Shown: positions 21,826-32,915 of the stretch, in pieces
Layout of the letters: every line of letters begins with the position of its first letter
Numbering within the stretch: the first letter of the stretch is position 1
Assembly (NCBI RefSeq): GCF_905220365.1
Contig: NC_061131.1
Coordinates: 13,491,318 to 13,555,317, forward strand
Reading direction: 5' to 3'
Source: Vanessa cardui
Taxonomy: Eukaryota > Arthropoda > Insecta > Lepidoptera > Nymphalidae
DNA: 64,000 nucleotides
Made by a program: the position numbers and the translations under genes
Notes under the pieces: generated by a model
The model's input: the letters and a program-made list of their open reading frames with translations, nothing else
The model's database searches: none
Told to the model about the DNA's origin: nothing

Positions 21826-22140
21826 TCAAATTAGCCATTCAAGTCCAATGTTACCAAAATAACACGACCCGTTGCTGTAAAAGGAACAAAAAAAAACAAA
21901 AATGTCAAAACCAATTCGGTTGGGTTTGGGAACACGATCAAAAATTCTGCAAGAATTATTAAGGGGGCGACCCTCGACTGCTCCATTTTTTATGCGACTC
22001 TTGCGAAGGGAAGGCAGGCAGCGGAGATAAAGACGTGATTTACTCCACCATTGGATGAAATTCGCGAAGGGTGACACCCAAATTTTGTGGGACGTCTTAG
22101 TCGCGACTTTATTCATCAATCAATGTTACTGTGATTGTGT
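21826..22140. other. Unidentified GC-richer block with opposing open frames
   Basis: A minus-strand frame of 97 codons (22119-21826) and a plus-strand frame from the ATG at 21903 (MSKPIRLGLGTRSKILQELL..., about 47 codons) overlap. The plus frame is basic and leucine-rich and looks somewhat more protein-like. I recognise neither. It may be a piece of an unlisted transposon. Confidence 0.2.
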
Positions 22141-23639
22141 TACGAAAACATATTGTGCTTTTTTTTAATATTTGATCTAGTTTTTTAAATTTCGAAAAAA
22201 ATATATCAATTGTCAATATTTATTTGATTGAAAATCGATCCGTCTAAAGGATATCTTTGCTTTAGTTTAAATGACATTCCATTATGAATAACGGTTTTAT
22301 TGCATTTTTTGTATAAACAGTGACTATGTAAAAAAAGATTAAAATTATATGATCATAGCTAATTTACAAATATATCATTCCTAAATTAATCTTTGTTCTT
22401 TTAGTTTCCTTTGGTCGAAACTAAATATAAGGCCCTAATTAATGACTTTCCTTGTAAATATTATGAATACATCTATACTAGTACTCGAAAGAGGTCAAAT
22501 TAGTTTGATATATTAAAATAAATCCCCGGAACTAGTGATCCAAATGTTACCGGATCGTTGTAGTGAAATAAGAACGTCCTAAGTGCAGTCACATTCATTA
22601 TTGAATTGAGAACATTATATATATATTATAAATGAACAAATTAATAAATTAAATCAACTATATCCAGAAAGCTAACATCTAAGATCGATAAATAATACAA
22701 ATGAAACGGAACGCAACTATTACAAGAGAACCTATTTCATGTTCCACACTAACGACAAAAACAATAATACGCTATATTGAAATCGTATATTTTAAATCTT
22801 TAATTATTCATATGTCTAAATGTTAAAGAGGAAACGTAAAAAAATAAAAATATTTTAAATTATTTATTAAGTTAACACACACACACACACACTAGTACAG
22901 TAGTACTTATAACGTTATTATCACACACACAAATATAATAAAGATGGCTCGTTTATTTTTGTTCTTTTGAAGTACAGACTCTTTCTATCTAAGCTATAAA
23001 TACAAGGACGAATTAACATCGATAACAAATCCTTATTTGTTCATAACACACAAACGAAGTAAAGGATAGGTGGTGTTTAATACCACACGACGGCAAACCT
23101 CGACCACAAATCAAAAAGCCAACCAACACTGCTATTCGCGTTCAATAGATTTATGACCCGTATCGCTATTATGCCGAAGGTAAATCATAATTTCACGCCA
23201 TCTATAATTTCGTAGTCTCGGATTTTTGATCTGATCGAAGCTATTTTGCGATTACCGTAATAAATCTCAAGACCGTAACCTTCACTTAATACATTACACG
23301 TATACGTGAAACTTAAGAGAGAAGTGACGTAACAGCCAGTTCCAATACTGGTCTAATGACTTATCTTCTTCTGAGGAGATTTCGGATTCATGAATACGTA
23401 TAAATACACGTAGTTAGATTTCATCAAAAAATAATTAAGGACACTAAAATTAAGCAATACTCTCTTCTCTTTGACTTAATCCTTTGTTACGATACACGTC
23501 TTAATTATGGATATTGATTATTATTTAATTGTGATGAATGAAAAAAATTGGGTAAAATCTTGTCCTCTTACCAAAAAGTCACCAAAAAAACAAGGACAAA
23601 TAAACATGTATTTACATACATTAAATTAAATATAATTTT
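22141..23639. other. AT-rich spacer with a short (AC)n run
   Basis: No gene. A dinucleotide AC run of about nine units lies at 22875-22892. Confidence 0.5.
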
Positions 23640-23847
23640 GTCACCAGACAGCAATACCTGGTAATAGTGTCTCCCAGTTTGAAAAGTGAGCTAGTGTTAC
23701 AGGCACAAGGGACATACCATCTTATTCCCAAGATGGGTGGCGCTTTGATGATATGAAGAATGATTAATATTTCTTAAAGCGCCAATATTTATGGGTAGAG
23801 GAGATCATTTGTCAGTCCACCTACCTATATGCCAAAAAAAAGCTGAA
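23640..23847 (+). repeat. Degraded family B copy
   Basis: GTTACAGGCACAAGGGACAT ACCATCTTATTCCCAAGATG GGTGGCGCTTTGATGATATG ... TTAATATTTCTTAAAGCGCC ... CACCTACCTATATGCC then A-rich end. Confidence 0.6.
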
Positions 23848-24112
23848 CCAGTTTGCTATATCTAATTTTAACGTTACAAACAGATCCATCGAATTTGAAA
23901 CAAAAACACTTCACGCTTGAATTGGATACTCTATAAATATGAATTAGGTTAAAGTTATTTGCACGCTAAACTCTAGATCTTTTTATACATTCGATATAAA
24001 TTTCAAACGCGATCGTACCATTTTATTCTGCTGGGAGTAACTCGTGACAGCGGCTGATGCAGCTGTGTTGGAACGACGAGAAAAATAAAAGACGATCGCT
24101 ATAAACTTGCGA

Positions 24113-24300
24113 ACCTATACTAATATTATAAGCGAAAGTATAGATTATCCCTGTGAGTTTGTCATTCTTTTACCATTTGATCGAATTTTATGAAAATATT
24201 ATGAAACACTCTTGAACTTGAAGAAAGGACATACTTACTTCTTTTTAATACCTTATATATGACCAACTAAACTGCGCAAACTCAAAGCACATCAACTCGT
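24113..24300 (+). mobile_element. Hel-1 Helitron-like fragment (5' end)
   Basis: CCTATACTAATATTATAAGC GAAAGTATAG, then TTGATCGAATTTTATGAAAA and GAAGAAAGGACATACTTACT, which match the Hel-1 internal series (compare 43531-43620). Confidence 0.5.
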
Positions 24301-24976
24301 ACAATGAAGTATATTATATCGATAAGATACATCACTAACGCTATAATATTTACAGCTTGACATAAAAACCTTGATTATTGATTTTACATTTAAAAGGATA
24401 AACACATTGTTTTTACTAATTACACCTAAAAAATATTTACATTACAAATTCACAACGATACTTATTAATAAAGATTACCGATACAAGCTAATATGGATTT
24501 TAGAACAAGACTCAGTTCCAATAAAAAAAGAAGTTACGAAAACAAAATCTAAATACAAACAATTCAAATCTCTAGTTTCTCAAACATAGCAAACAAAATC
24601 AAATAACAAATCTTGAAAATTGAAAAAAAAATAATACATAATATTTTATCAGAAAACATCTCGCTACCAATCTCACACAATCCCCTTGTAACGTCGGATT
24701 GCATAACGCGAAAGATATTTGACGCGAACACAAAGCCTCGCTACCGGATAAAAGTGCAAGAGACGGACACATTAATAAGACCGACGAATAAGGCACGGTT
24801 TACACGAACTGAACTATCGCTGCGTTGCTTGGTGAATTTATAATAGTTCATTGGAACTGATCATAGTTTAACAAAGACAAAAGGCGGTTTTATTCAATAC
24901 ATTTGTTTATCAGAATAACATCATTGTGATAGTTCATGCACTTAATAATAATAATTTAATATATCAAGATTAACAG
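24301..24976. other. No gene supported
   Basis: Contains AT-rich Asn/Lys frames and a GC-richer block (24650-24843) with a 76-codon plus frame and a 65-codon minus frame in conflict. Neither has a known motif. Confidence 0.3.
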
Positions 24977-25085
24977 ATCAAATCAAATGATTTATTCAAA
25001 TAGGTTTTTAGAAGCCCTTTGAATCATTTTTTTTTATAGAATTTTATTAAAAGTAAAAACGTAAGTTACCATCGGTTCGACATAT
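24977..25085 (+). repeat. Family C fragment
   Basis: AGATCAAATCAAATGATTTA TTCAAATAGGTTTTTAGAAG CCCTTTGAATC ... GTTACCATCGGTTCG: the start and middle landmarks of C, degraded. Confidence 0.55.
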
Positions 25086-25094
25086 AGAATATAC

Positions 25095-25235
25095 TGTGTG
25101 ATTATATAAAACTTTCCTCTCCAACCACTCCATCTATTAAAAAGGTCATCGAAATCCGTTGCGTAATTTTAAAGATCTAAGCATACATAGGTACAGACAG
25201 CTTCAAGCGACATTGTTCTATACTATGTAGTAATA
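25095..25235 (-). repeat. Hel-D fragment, inverted
   Basis: AAACTTTCCTCTCCAACCAC TCCATCTATTAAAAAGGTCA TCGAAATCCGTTGCGTAATT TTAAAGATCTAAGCATACAT AGG, the reverse complement of the Hel-D core. Confidence 0.6.
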
Positions 25236-26140
25236 AATAATTTTTAGCTTGACTAACTTATTCGTAGATCATATCGCGAACAAAAAGAAACAACACCGTA
25301 AACACGTATGCGTTTCTCTAACTGCGACTGTATGTTCGTAGCCTTATAATAAATATAACGAGGTTTTGTTAGTGGACTTGACAGATGTATGAAAGCGCAG
25401 TTTTACAAGAAAACTGGAATCGTGTGACTTAGCTTCCGCGTTAAACCGGTTCTAGCGCTAATAAAACTTACGCTCTTTCGGAATTGTTCAAATCATGAGA
25501 AAAATTTCGTACAATTTAAATTAAGCCCCATTTTTTTTATTTATATACAAATACGTGATTCTTATTAATAGACAGTTACACATCACATTTTATATATTAT
25601 AATTAAAAAGTAAGTATTTTATTTCAAACTAAAACAGTTTTAAAATGGACACGAATTCTATAATTCTAAATTCAAATCAAATAAGAATGTAATAAAAAAG
25701 AAATTGACTTAATATTTAAGACTTATTCAATCATAATCGATTGATAAAGAATTTAATCTTGAAAAACGACAATCACTTCTATCACCGTAAATCCATTTAC
25801 AACACGCTCTACGACGTTAAATAATATTTGATAAACGTTCTTAAGAAATATTGTAACACTGGAGGGTCGTGACCCTATCTTAGCTGTCACGAGAAACAAA
25901 GGCGCCTAGACTTAGAAGGTGGAATCGTATTTGACGTACGTCACGTCACTAGCGAAATGCATTTTTAAAGGGCATTGAATGGAATTACACTATAATAGCT
26001 ACTGAACTATTGTGTCGTTTTTTAAGAACCCTTTGATATAACGTTAAACCAGAACAAATATACTTTCGATAAAAAAATCTAAACGCTATTTTTGCATACA
26101 TGTTTTATTATAATAATTAGTTTCATAAAAACTTTAACAT
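25236..26140. other. AT-rich spacer, no gene seen
   Basis: No supported gene or clear repeat. Confidence 0.4.
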
Positions 26141-26390
26141 TGCGTAGTACAAAACGAAGTCGCTTACCGCTGTCCGTCTCTATCTATGCTTAGATCTTTA
26201 AAATTACGCAACACATTTTGATGCAGTTTTTTTTCATAGATAGAGTGTGTCGAGAGGAAGATTTTTGTATATAATATATGGACAATAAAATAAAGAATGG
26301 CTGATAATTTTAGAAGATTCTAATGTGATGTCTTAAATAAACAAATTCTGTAGTATATTTAGTGTCAGTATTGCAGCCGTGGTCGACAGT
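26141..26390 (+). repeat. Hel-D repeat copy
   Basis: AAAACGAAGTCGCTTACCGC TGTCCGTCTCTATCTATGCT TAGATCTTTAAAATTACGCA ACACATTTTGATGCAG ... GAGGAAGATTTTTGTATATA ... TAGTATATTTAGTGTCAGTA TTGCAGCCGTGG. Its GC-rich tail is damaged. Confidence 0.65.
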
Positions 26391-27594
26391 AAAGGATAAA
26401 ATTAATAATGCCTTTGATATAAAAAAAAATAATAAATTATATGTTCGACGAGCTATCAAATGAAAGATCAACTTTTACGAATACCGTTTTATTACAGCTC
26501 TTACAGTTAGTCGGAAGTGTTTCAGTAAAAACTGTTTAATTGCGTAAACACTAAACGTACGCCTACATAATAATCAGGTACATTAAAAAAAGACAGTTTT
26601 TTTACTAGTATAATGTATTACCATATGTCATACATATATATATAGGACTCGTGAAAACCAAAAATATGACTCGAAACTCGATTAATCTCACGATTTTTAT
26701 CAGATGACAATAATATTGTTATTGTTATTTTTATTATAATAACACACAACCGTGATCTCTCGATTCCTCAAAGGAGGAAAAAACTGTAATATATCAGCTA
26801 ATTAGCTGATCGATGAGATTGCCAAAAGCATGTTGAGTACCTTATTTAGCTTATCGTTTAAATTAACAGATCTGTAGACCTATTTTGTACGAATAAATAA
26901 AAACTTGAAAGTCAATGGAAAACTTGATGGTGAATTGTTAGAATTACAGATAAGACAATATTCAAAGGCCACACGAATCAAAATAGCTTACTAACATTAG
27001 ACGATTTTATGACATTTCACGAGTAAGAGACGAGATAAGTTCTTAAGTACATTTCAAAGTAGGTAATGTCATTGAGAAGGCTAGTTATGTTAAGATCTTA
27101 AGTCATTCTATCGTCAAAAAGTAACTGTGGTAGCTAGATGATATTTTTTATAAATAATATTATATTCAATCGTGACTCTACTACAGCAAAACATTCGAAA
27201 ACATCACGGTATTTCTGCCGAGCTCATTGATGGCAGTAATTGTACCAGTACAAACGAGGTGTTTTTGTATCTAACAGAAGTGAACAAACTAACAGAATGA
27301 GTCATTGACCGCTACGAAACAATCTTAGTGTCAAATCACAATGATCATCATAGCCATTTGAAGCAGGGAAATATTCCAGTCAAGTAATGATTGACACTGA
27401 AATTACGAATTAATCGGCGCTTAATGTAATATTATGTGCCAAGACCTGCACTGAATTATATAATAGATATCGGTAGGATAATATTAAGCATAAAGGACTA
27501 ACTATGTATACTTAATAATACTTTCACCATTTCGATAAAATTGAAGTTATTTATAAGGATATTTAAAAACTCTAAATAACTTTATTCAATAAAA
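26391..27594. other. AT-rich spacer, no gene seen
   Basis: No supported gene or clear repeat. Confidence 0.4.
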
Positions 27595-28080
27595 AAAGTA
27601 ACTGTGTACATCTGTCTGTCGTTCGTTCACAATCAAACTGCTGAAAGAAATGTGATGAAATTTGGTATGAAGCAACAACAACAACAACAGCCTGTAAATT
27701 CCCACTGCTGGGCTAAAGGCCTCCTCTCCCTTTGAGGAGAAGGTTTTGGAACATATTCCACCACGCTGTTCCAATGCGGGTTGGTGGAATGCACATGTGG
27801 CAAAATTTCTATGAAATTTGTCACATGCAGGTTTCCTCACGATGTTTTCCTTCGCCGCTGAGCACGAGATGAATTATAAAGACAAATTAAGCACATGAAA
27901 CAGCGGTGCTTGCCTGGGTTTGAACCCGCAATCATCGGTTAAGCTGCACGCGTTCTAATCGCTAGGCCATTTCGACTCTGAAGTATGAAGTATGTAGCAA
28001 ACTCCAGGAAAATACATAGACCACTTTTTTCCTAACAAATGATAACCAAATATAAACTAACATACAGCTACATTGAAGTT
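27595..28080 (+). mobile_element. Hel-1-like fragment split by a full SINE A
   Basis: Left part (27595-27664) has TCTGTCTGTCGTTCGTTCAC and a TGATGAAATTTGGTATG stretch. The right part (27991-28080) continues with ACATAGACCACTTTTTTCCT AACAAATGATAACCAA. The same continuation follows the SINE at 43217, so the two halves belong together. Confidence 0.5.
27673..27982 (-). repeat. Full-length SINE A
   Basis: Reverse orientation: (AAC)n tail at the left, then CCCACTGCTGGGCTAAAGGC CTCCTCTCCCTTTGAGGAGA, CACGCTGTTCCAATGCGGGT, CATGCAGGTTTCCTCACGAT, GAGCACGAGATGAATTATAA. The tRNA-like head is at the right, with B box complement GGGTTTGAACCC and AGGCCATTTCGAC at the end. GTATGAAG flanks it at 27665-27672 and 27983-27990, a plausible 8-bp target duplication. 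The frames seen inside are not genes. Confidence 0.85.
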
Positions 28081-28474
28081 GCATCTGCACAATATAATTT
28101 CAAAGTTCACGACACACTTCACCGTGTAAATAACGATAGAAACCGTCGTAATTCATAGCGTCCGCTATTCAGTGGGCCAGATGATAAGAAATGTTAGCGA
28201 ATTGTCTCTAAATCGTCGGGGTCGGTACAATAATCTACTGTGGGTCGCGATTGAATAGGGATGCCTAACTACCGGGATTTCGAAGATTTGTATCGTAGTC
28301 TACCTTATTCTGAATATTCGGTATGCAGATTGACATCTTGCACAATTTGAGATTTATCACAGTCATATAATACTTATTGTATTAAATTTTTTTTTAAATA
28401 AATTTAAATGTTACAAAAAAAGTGCTTAGGATTTATATATGTGTTACGGGTCTATGGATCGCAATACAAGAAAG

Positions 28475-28685
28475 TAACCAATCAGAATATACTTTATTCA
28501 AGTATATTCTGATTGGGCTTTATAAGATCTTTCGAATCGAAAAAGCTACCGTATCGGAATGCAGATTCTACTGAGAAGAACCGGCTAGATACTCAGTAGC
28601 CTTTTTTAACATTTGTAAATACAAAGTCATGTTAATTTAATACATATATGTCATTAATAAAATGAAGTCGAATAGTAATTAATTT
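28475..28685 (+). repeat. Family C copy carrying a 17-bp hairpin
   Basis: C landmarks: AATATACTTTATTCAAG, AGATTCTACTGAGAAGAACC GGCTAGATACTCAGTAG, AATACAAAGTCATGTTAATT. Its beginning folds back: 28478-28494 and 28500-28516 are exact reverse complements with a 5-base loop. Confidence 0.6.
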
Positions 28686-29707
28686 CACATATCACATTAT
28701 ATGTAAATGAGAAAAGAGGGATGACTATGACGAAGTATTAAACACTCGAATGACTTTATAAATTAAAAAAAAAGTAAGACGCCTGTAATAAAATATTGAG
28801 AGTGCCTACTGTCGCTATTAAAAGCTGAATTGACGTCATAGCCTTTGAAGACGGACATTTGAATGTAATGAGATATTGTTTGATTTGTCAAAACAAATGT
28901 CTATTCTCAGTTTTGATGATTTTTACAAATGGCAACCCTGGAAGAGGTTACTCGACTGTTCGCTTCGTAAATATAACTCGGTACGTTTTGCCAGAATTAT
29001 TAAACAATGAGACGATTTTTCATCTTATCATTGGATCAAAGAAATTTATTACGAACGTTTCATTAAATTATTTCTGACAGTTCTGACGTTTATCTTTCTC
29101 GACTTATAATATACGAATGATTGTGTTCGGATGTTTGTTGATTCTAATGAAAGTAAGCATATTGTTGATGTGATATAATGCGAGCACGTGTAAGAGCTTG
29201 AATGACATAATGTTGCCATTAATAGGACCAATTTTATGTACAGCCATAATTAACAATTATTTATGCAAAAATTAACACCTTTAATATGTAAAAAGTTAAA
29301 TATTTTTTCATTAAAAAAATACTATTTCGACTTTAATTACAATACAATATTATTTTACAACAAATATAAGAACCATAAAATTAACTGTGTAAATATTTTC
29401 TCCTTTATTCAAACGCTAAATCTTTCTTTAACTTTTTCTTGACTGGATATGTTCTTTGTTTTGCTTATTTCTTCCAAATCCTAAGTTTAATTAACACAGA
29501 ATCCAAAAGAATTACGTCTACAGTATACACAATTCACTTTGAGCAGTAAAGTAATCAATATAAAAAAAGTATAATATTTTAAGTTTCTTCAACGAATATT
29601 TAACAAACAGATCACAGCATCACACCGTAACATCCTGGGCAAATTTGTAATTCTTCAAACATGTTTAAATTGTAATATTGATTCAATGACAACAATAATA
29701 AATTTTG
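28686..29707. other. AT-rich spacer, no gene seen
   Basis: Frames at 28859-29077 (plus) and 29231-29049 (minus) overlap and show no domain. Confidence 0.35.
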
Positions 29708-29709
29708 TA

Positions 29710-30135
29710 CAGTCGGGGTAAGAAAAGGTTCGTCACCTAAAGATCTATTCTCGTGTGCTTTGTACGAGCGATAGTCTGCTTTATAGATCGAGAATGACAT
29801 ATCCCACCAAAAACATTAAATGTAAAAAAATGCCAAGCTTCTCGCTGCAGTCTTTCCAACGTAAAAAGTTTTGAGATCTCATAATAGCCAAGTCCTATTC
29901 AAATTATTATGTAGTTAGAAATCAACATTTAGTAATTGTATCAATAGTTTCCTTAATATAAAAATTATACTGACTTGGCAATGAGCACAAATTAAAAGCT
30001 GCTTGCTGCCTGGGATCATGTGCAAATGTTACTGACGAGACCTGGGCAGATTGTGTCGCAATGATTTGATGTTTACATTCAAAAGTTACTAAGGAATGAG
30101 TTTGAAAATTGACGAATGTTTTCTTACTCTGACTG
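29710..30135. mobile_element. TA-flanked MITE, long form (426 bp)
   Basis: The left end CAGTCGGGGTAAGAAAAGGTTC and the reverse complement of the right end, CAGTCAGAGTAAGAAAACATTC, form terminal inverted repeats of about 22 bp with a few mismatches, each flanked by TA (29708-29709, 30136-30137). The sequence inside both ends matches the 194-bp element at 40410-40603 in opposite orientation. It is non-autonomous; the TA duplication points to a Tc1/mariner source. Confidence 0.75.
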
Positions 30136-30137
30136 TA

Positions 30138-31150
30138 CATAGAATAACGCTAATAAGGAACGTGAAATCACAATGAGGATTACCGGCAACAAAGGTTTGA
30201 TGCTAATTCGACCGGCTTACACGGCCTTAGGCGTTATGTGTTGTTTGACGCATAAGGGATTTTTACGCGGTATGGTCACAATGGCCGACTGTCGAGGGGA
30301 ACATCTCTGGTTAGTTTCCTTAGCAACTTCTGCTTCAATTGTTATCGCTTATTAAATGCGTAAATTCATGTTTGCTCGTACGAACTGTCTCGTCAGATAA
30401 TCCTCTGTTCCGATTTTTTGTATTTAGTTTCAAGGTCATATTGTATTGTAAATATCATATATATACTTACCGTGTTCAATTTTTTTTTGAACATTTGGAA
30501 TACTTAAAAAAAGGTTCTATAGATGATAATGATCAATAGTGTTACAAATAGATATTGCAACATATATTAATATCATCAATATGAAAGTAACTGCTAAAGC
30601 TTAAATCAAACGCCTCAATTAGCCAGTATACCAATAACTCAGTACTCAAAAGTAATATATTAAACAGACGTTATATAAACACACAACTACTAGCTTTAAA
30701 ACTTAATTGGTTGGAGATAGAGATGTTTGTTTCAATATTTCAATCAAGGTGATATATTTTTAACTTAATTAAGAAACAATACTATACTTATCACAACTAC
30801 GCGGAACTAAAACAGTAGCTACTGTAAATTATTTGATACATTTTTATCAATACTTATATATGAATGTATATATACTTATATATAAATGTGAAAGTAGCTC
30901 TTGTCTGTCTCTCGCTCTTTCTCTACCAAACCAATGAACCGACTTTTATGAAATTTCTTATGAAGCTAATCTGAACTATAACATGTTACATTTTTGCCTA
31001 ATATATTACCAACGCCTGAAACGCGAGCGACAACCAGTTCTTAATACATAGATATTGTCCAAAAATAATTTATTATTATTACTTTTTATTGAATATGTGA
31101 CAGTTTATTAACATAAGAATTAATATATTAAATGCTTAAGAACTAAATAT
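30138..31150. other. No gene supported; Hel-1-like trace
   Basis: 30173-30355 has a GC-richer 60-codon plus frame without a known motif. From about 30880 (AAATGTGAAAGTAGCTCTTG TCTGTCTCTCGCTC ... TTTTATGAAATTTCTTATGA) a Hel-1 5' fragment is visible to about 31020. Confidence 0.4.
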
Positions 31151-31171
31151 TCGTGTATTATATCAAATTAC

Positions 31172-31357
31172 TTTTTTTCCATTTGCTGTCGAAACGCTTG
31201 GAGTATTGGTGCAAAAAGCTTCGTCAAAAGTATAACACCTCGCCCCATTGCCTCCACTGGTGACAGGAGGGCTGGTTCGTTTTTTACTCAGAGGATTGGA
31301 ATTGCGATTCAACAGGGAAATGCTGCTAGCATTCTTGCCACCATTCCACGAGGTCAA
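31172..31357 (-). CDS. Candidate internal coding exon, product unknown
   Basis: The minus strand is open from just before 31357 to a TGA at 31165-31163. The translation is hydrophilic and well mixed (NASSISLLNRNSNPLSKK, RTSPPVTSGGNGARCYTF, DEAFCTNTPSVSTANGKK). Codon composition is richer in GC than the flanks. At 31171 the sequence GTAATT could be a splice donor, which would end the exon in phase 0 at 31172. No convincing acceptor was found: TAG at 31371-31370 would place a stop in frame, and internal AG sites lack a pyrimidine tract. There is no in-frame ATG. I do not recognise the family. Confidence 0.25.
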
Positions 31358-31359
31358 GA

Positions 31360-31389
31360 TTTATATGAACTAGTTTTAGTTCATATAAA
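31360..31389. repeat. 13-bp perfect hairpin
   Basis: TTTATATGAACTA (31360-31372) and TAGTTCATATAAA (31377-31389) are exact reverse complements around a 4-base spacer. Confidence 0.8.
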
Positions 31390-31861
31390 AATTTGAACAT
31401 ATTATTTTCCACAACATAAAGAAAACAATAAAGAGTCAGGAGAAGCTATATTTAAGAAAAATTAGTAACAAGTAGCCAATTAAGTGTTAACGGTGGAAAC
31501 TAAATGCGTTTGTTAAACTCATTACATCAATATTATCTTCTTATTATGTTTTGATTATATAATTAGCATTTTTACTCATGAGGTATGGGATTCTACTTCA
31601 TAACGTTGACTTTTTGTAATTGTATGCGAATTTCAATGGACTGCTAAAATATTATATACAGTACAATAGACCGTAAAGTTAATATGCTTACATAATACAT
31701 ATTTCACACACCAATTAACTTTCTACTTCTAAGTAATACAATAGAGAAATAATGAGAAAAAAATTTTGGTTAAAATCCATCTATGCTTAAACTATTTATA
31801 CTCAAATGTTGGTCGTTTAGTGTAGTAAAAGGCACTCCATACACTTTGGGGCTTAGGTACC

Positions 31862-31977
31862 CTATACACATATAGCTAACTTTATGCCAAAATCAGATTC
31901 AGTTCAGTGATTTTTCCGTGAAATCGTGATAGACACAAAGATAGAGCTACTTTCGCATTTATTATAATAGTATAGAT
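31862..31977 (-). mobile_element. Hel-1 fragment, inverted
   Basis: GCTACTTTCGCATTTATTATAATAGTATAGA at the right end is the reverse complement of a TCTATACTA-type 5' end. Upstream are GTGAAATCGTGATAGACACA and an ATAGCTAACTTTATGCC segment. Confidence 0.55.
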
Positions 31978-32804
31978 CACATTTATCTATTAAGCGATGC
32001 AATTACAAGTAATAGTTTGTATCAGACCAAAAATCAAATCACAGCTATAAAAACACCATGATTGTTGGTTTTTTTTTTCAAATTATTTATGATTAATGTA
32101 TACCATAACAGTAAATAAAACATAACTAGATGTTACCGAAGGATCAATGGATCTACGATCCCCATAGATTCGCACAGATCCGCATAGATTGATCATAGTG
32201 TAAAACCTACACATCAGCAGTTATCACGTGATTGTATGTGTGTGTGACAGCCCCACACACACAGATAAAGAAATTATATATAACGATACAATTAGATACA
32301 AAGGTTCATAAGCATATAATATTCTGTATATTATTTACAAACAAAATACAAATAAAACACAAACAGCGTTACAAATCACCGCACTTACACGTCCAATTGA
32401 CCACCTTTCGAGATGTTACGCGTATGTCATCCGAGATGAAAGAGAAACACGAATACATATTATTCGCAATAATAAAAGTAATCTATATAAAAGGGGTTGC
32501 ATGATAATGAACCCACGTTTCAAATGAGAAATTAGATTATACCGTGAAATAAACATGTGAATACCCCCCTTACGAATAACCCGGTATGTAGCGTCGAGAG
32601 AGAAGCAAATATTATATTAAATTATTTCAGAAATCTATATGATTTATATTTTTAATCTTTAAAAAAAACTCTTTATTAATAATATATTTCTTTTGGATGA
32701 ATTACAATAATAAAAATAGTTTGTAATAAAATTACTTTAAATACATATATAATAATATTATCCCAAAATATGCAGATGTAGATTATGTTACTCGTGTAAC
32801 TACA
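31978..32804. other. AT-rich spacer, no gene seen
   Basis: A 90-codon plus frame (32232-32504) is low-complexity and not credible. Confidence 0.4.
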
Positions 32805-32915
32805 TGTTACATTAGCGAAGTAAGGGATGATTAATATTTCTTTTGGCGCTTAAAGGCAGTGGTGACATCTAGACATCCTAGGGCGCATTTGCTCGTCTTC
32901 CCACATATTGCTACC
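32805..32915 (+). repeat. Family B 3' fragment, degraded
   Basis: GCGAAGTAAGGGATGATTAA TATTTCTTTTGGCGCTTAAA GGCAGTGGTGACATC ... TTTGCTCGTC, matching the last third of B. Confidence 0.5.

Noticed and set aside
27586..27840. Minus-strand frames of 84 and 63 codons, similar to a plus-strand frame at 43343-43528
   Set aside because: The similarity is due to SINE A, not to a conserved protein.
29922..30140. Minus-strand frame similar to the plus frame at 40312-40530
   Set aside because: The shared stretch (SKHQIIATQ-like) is translated MITE sequence.
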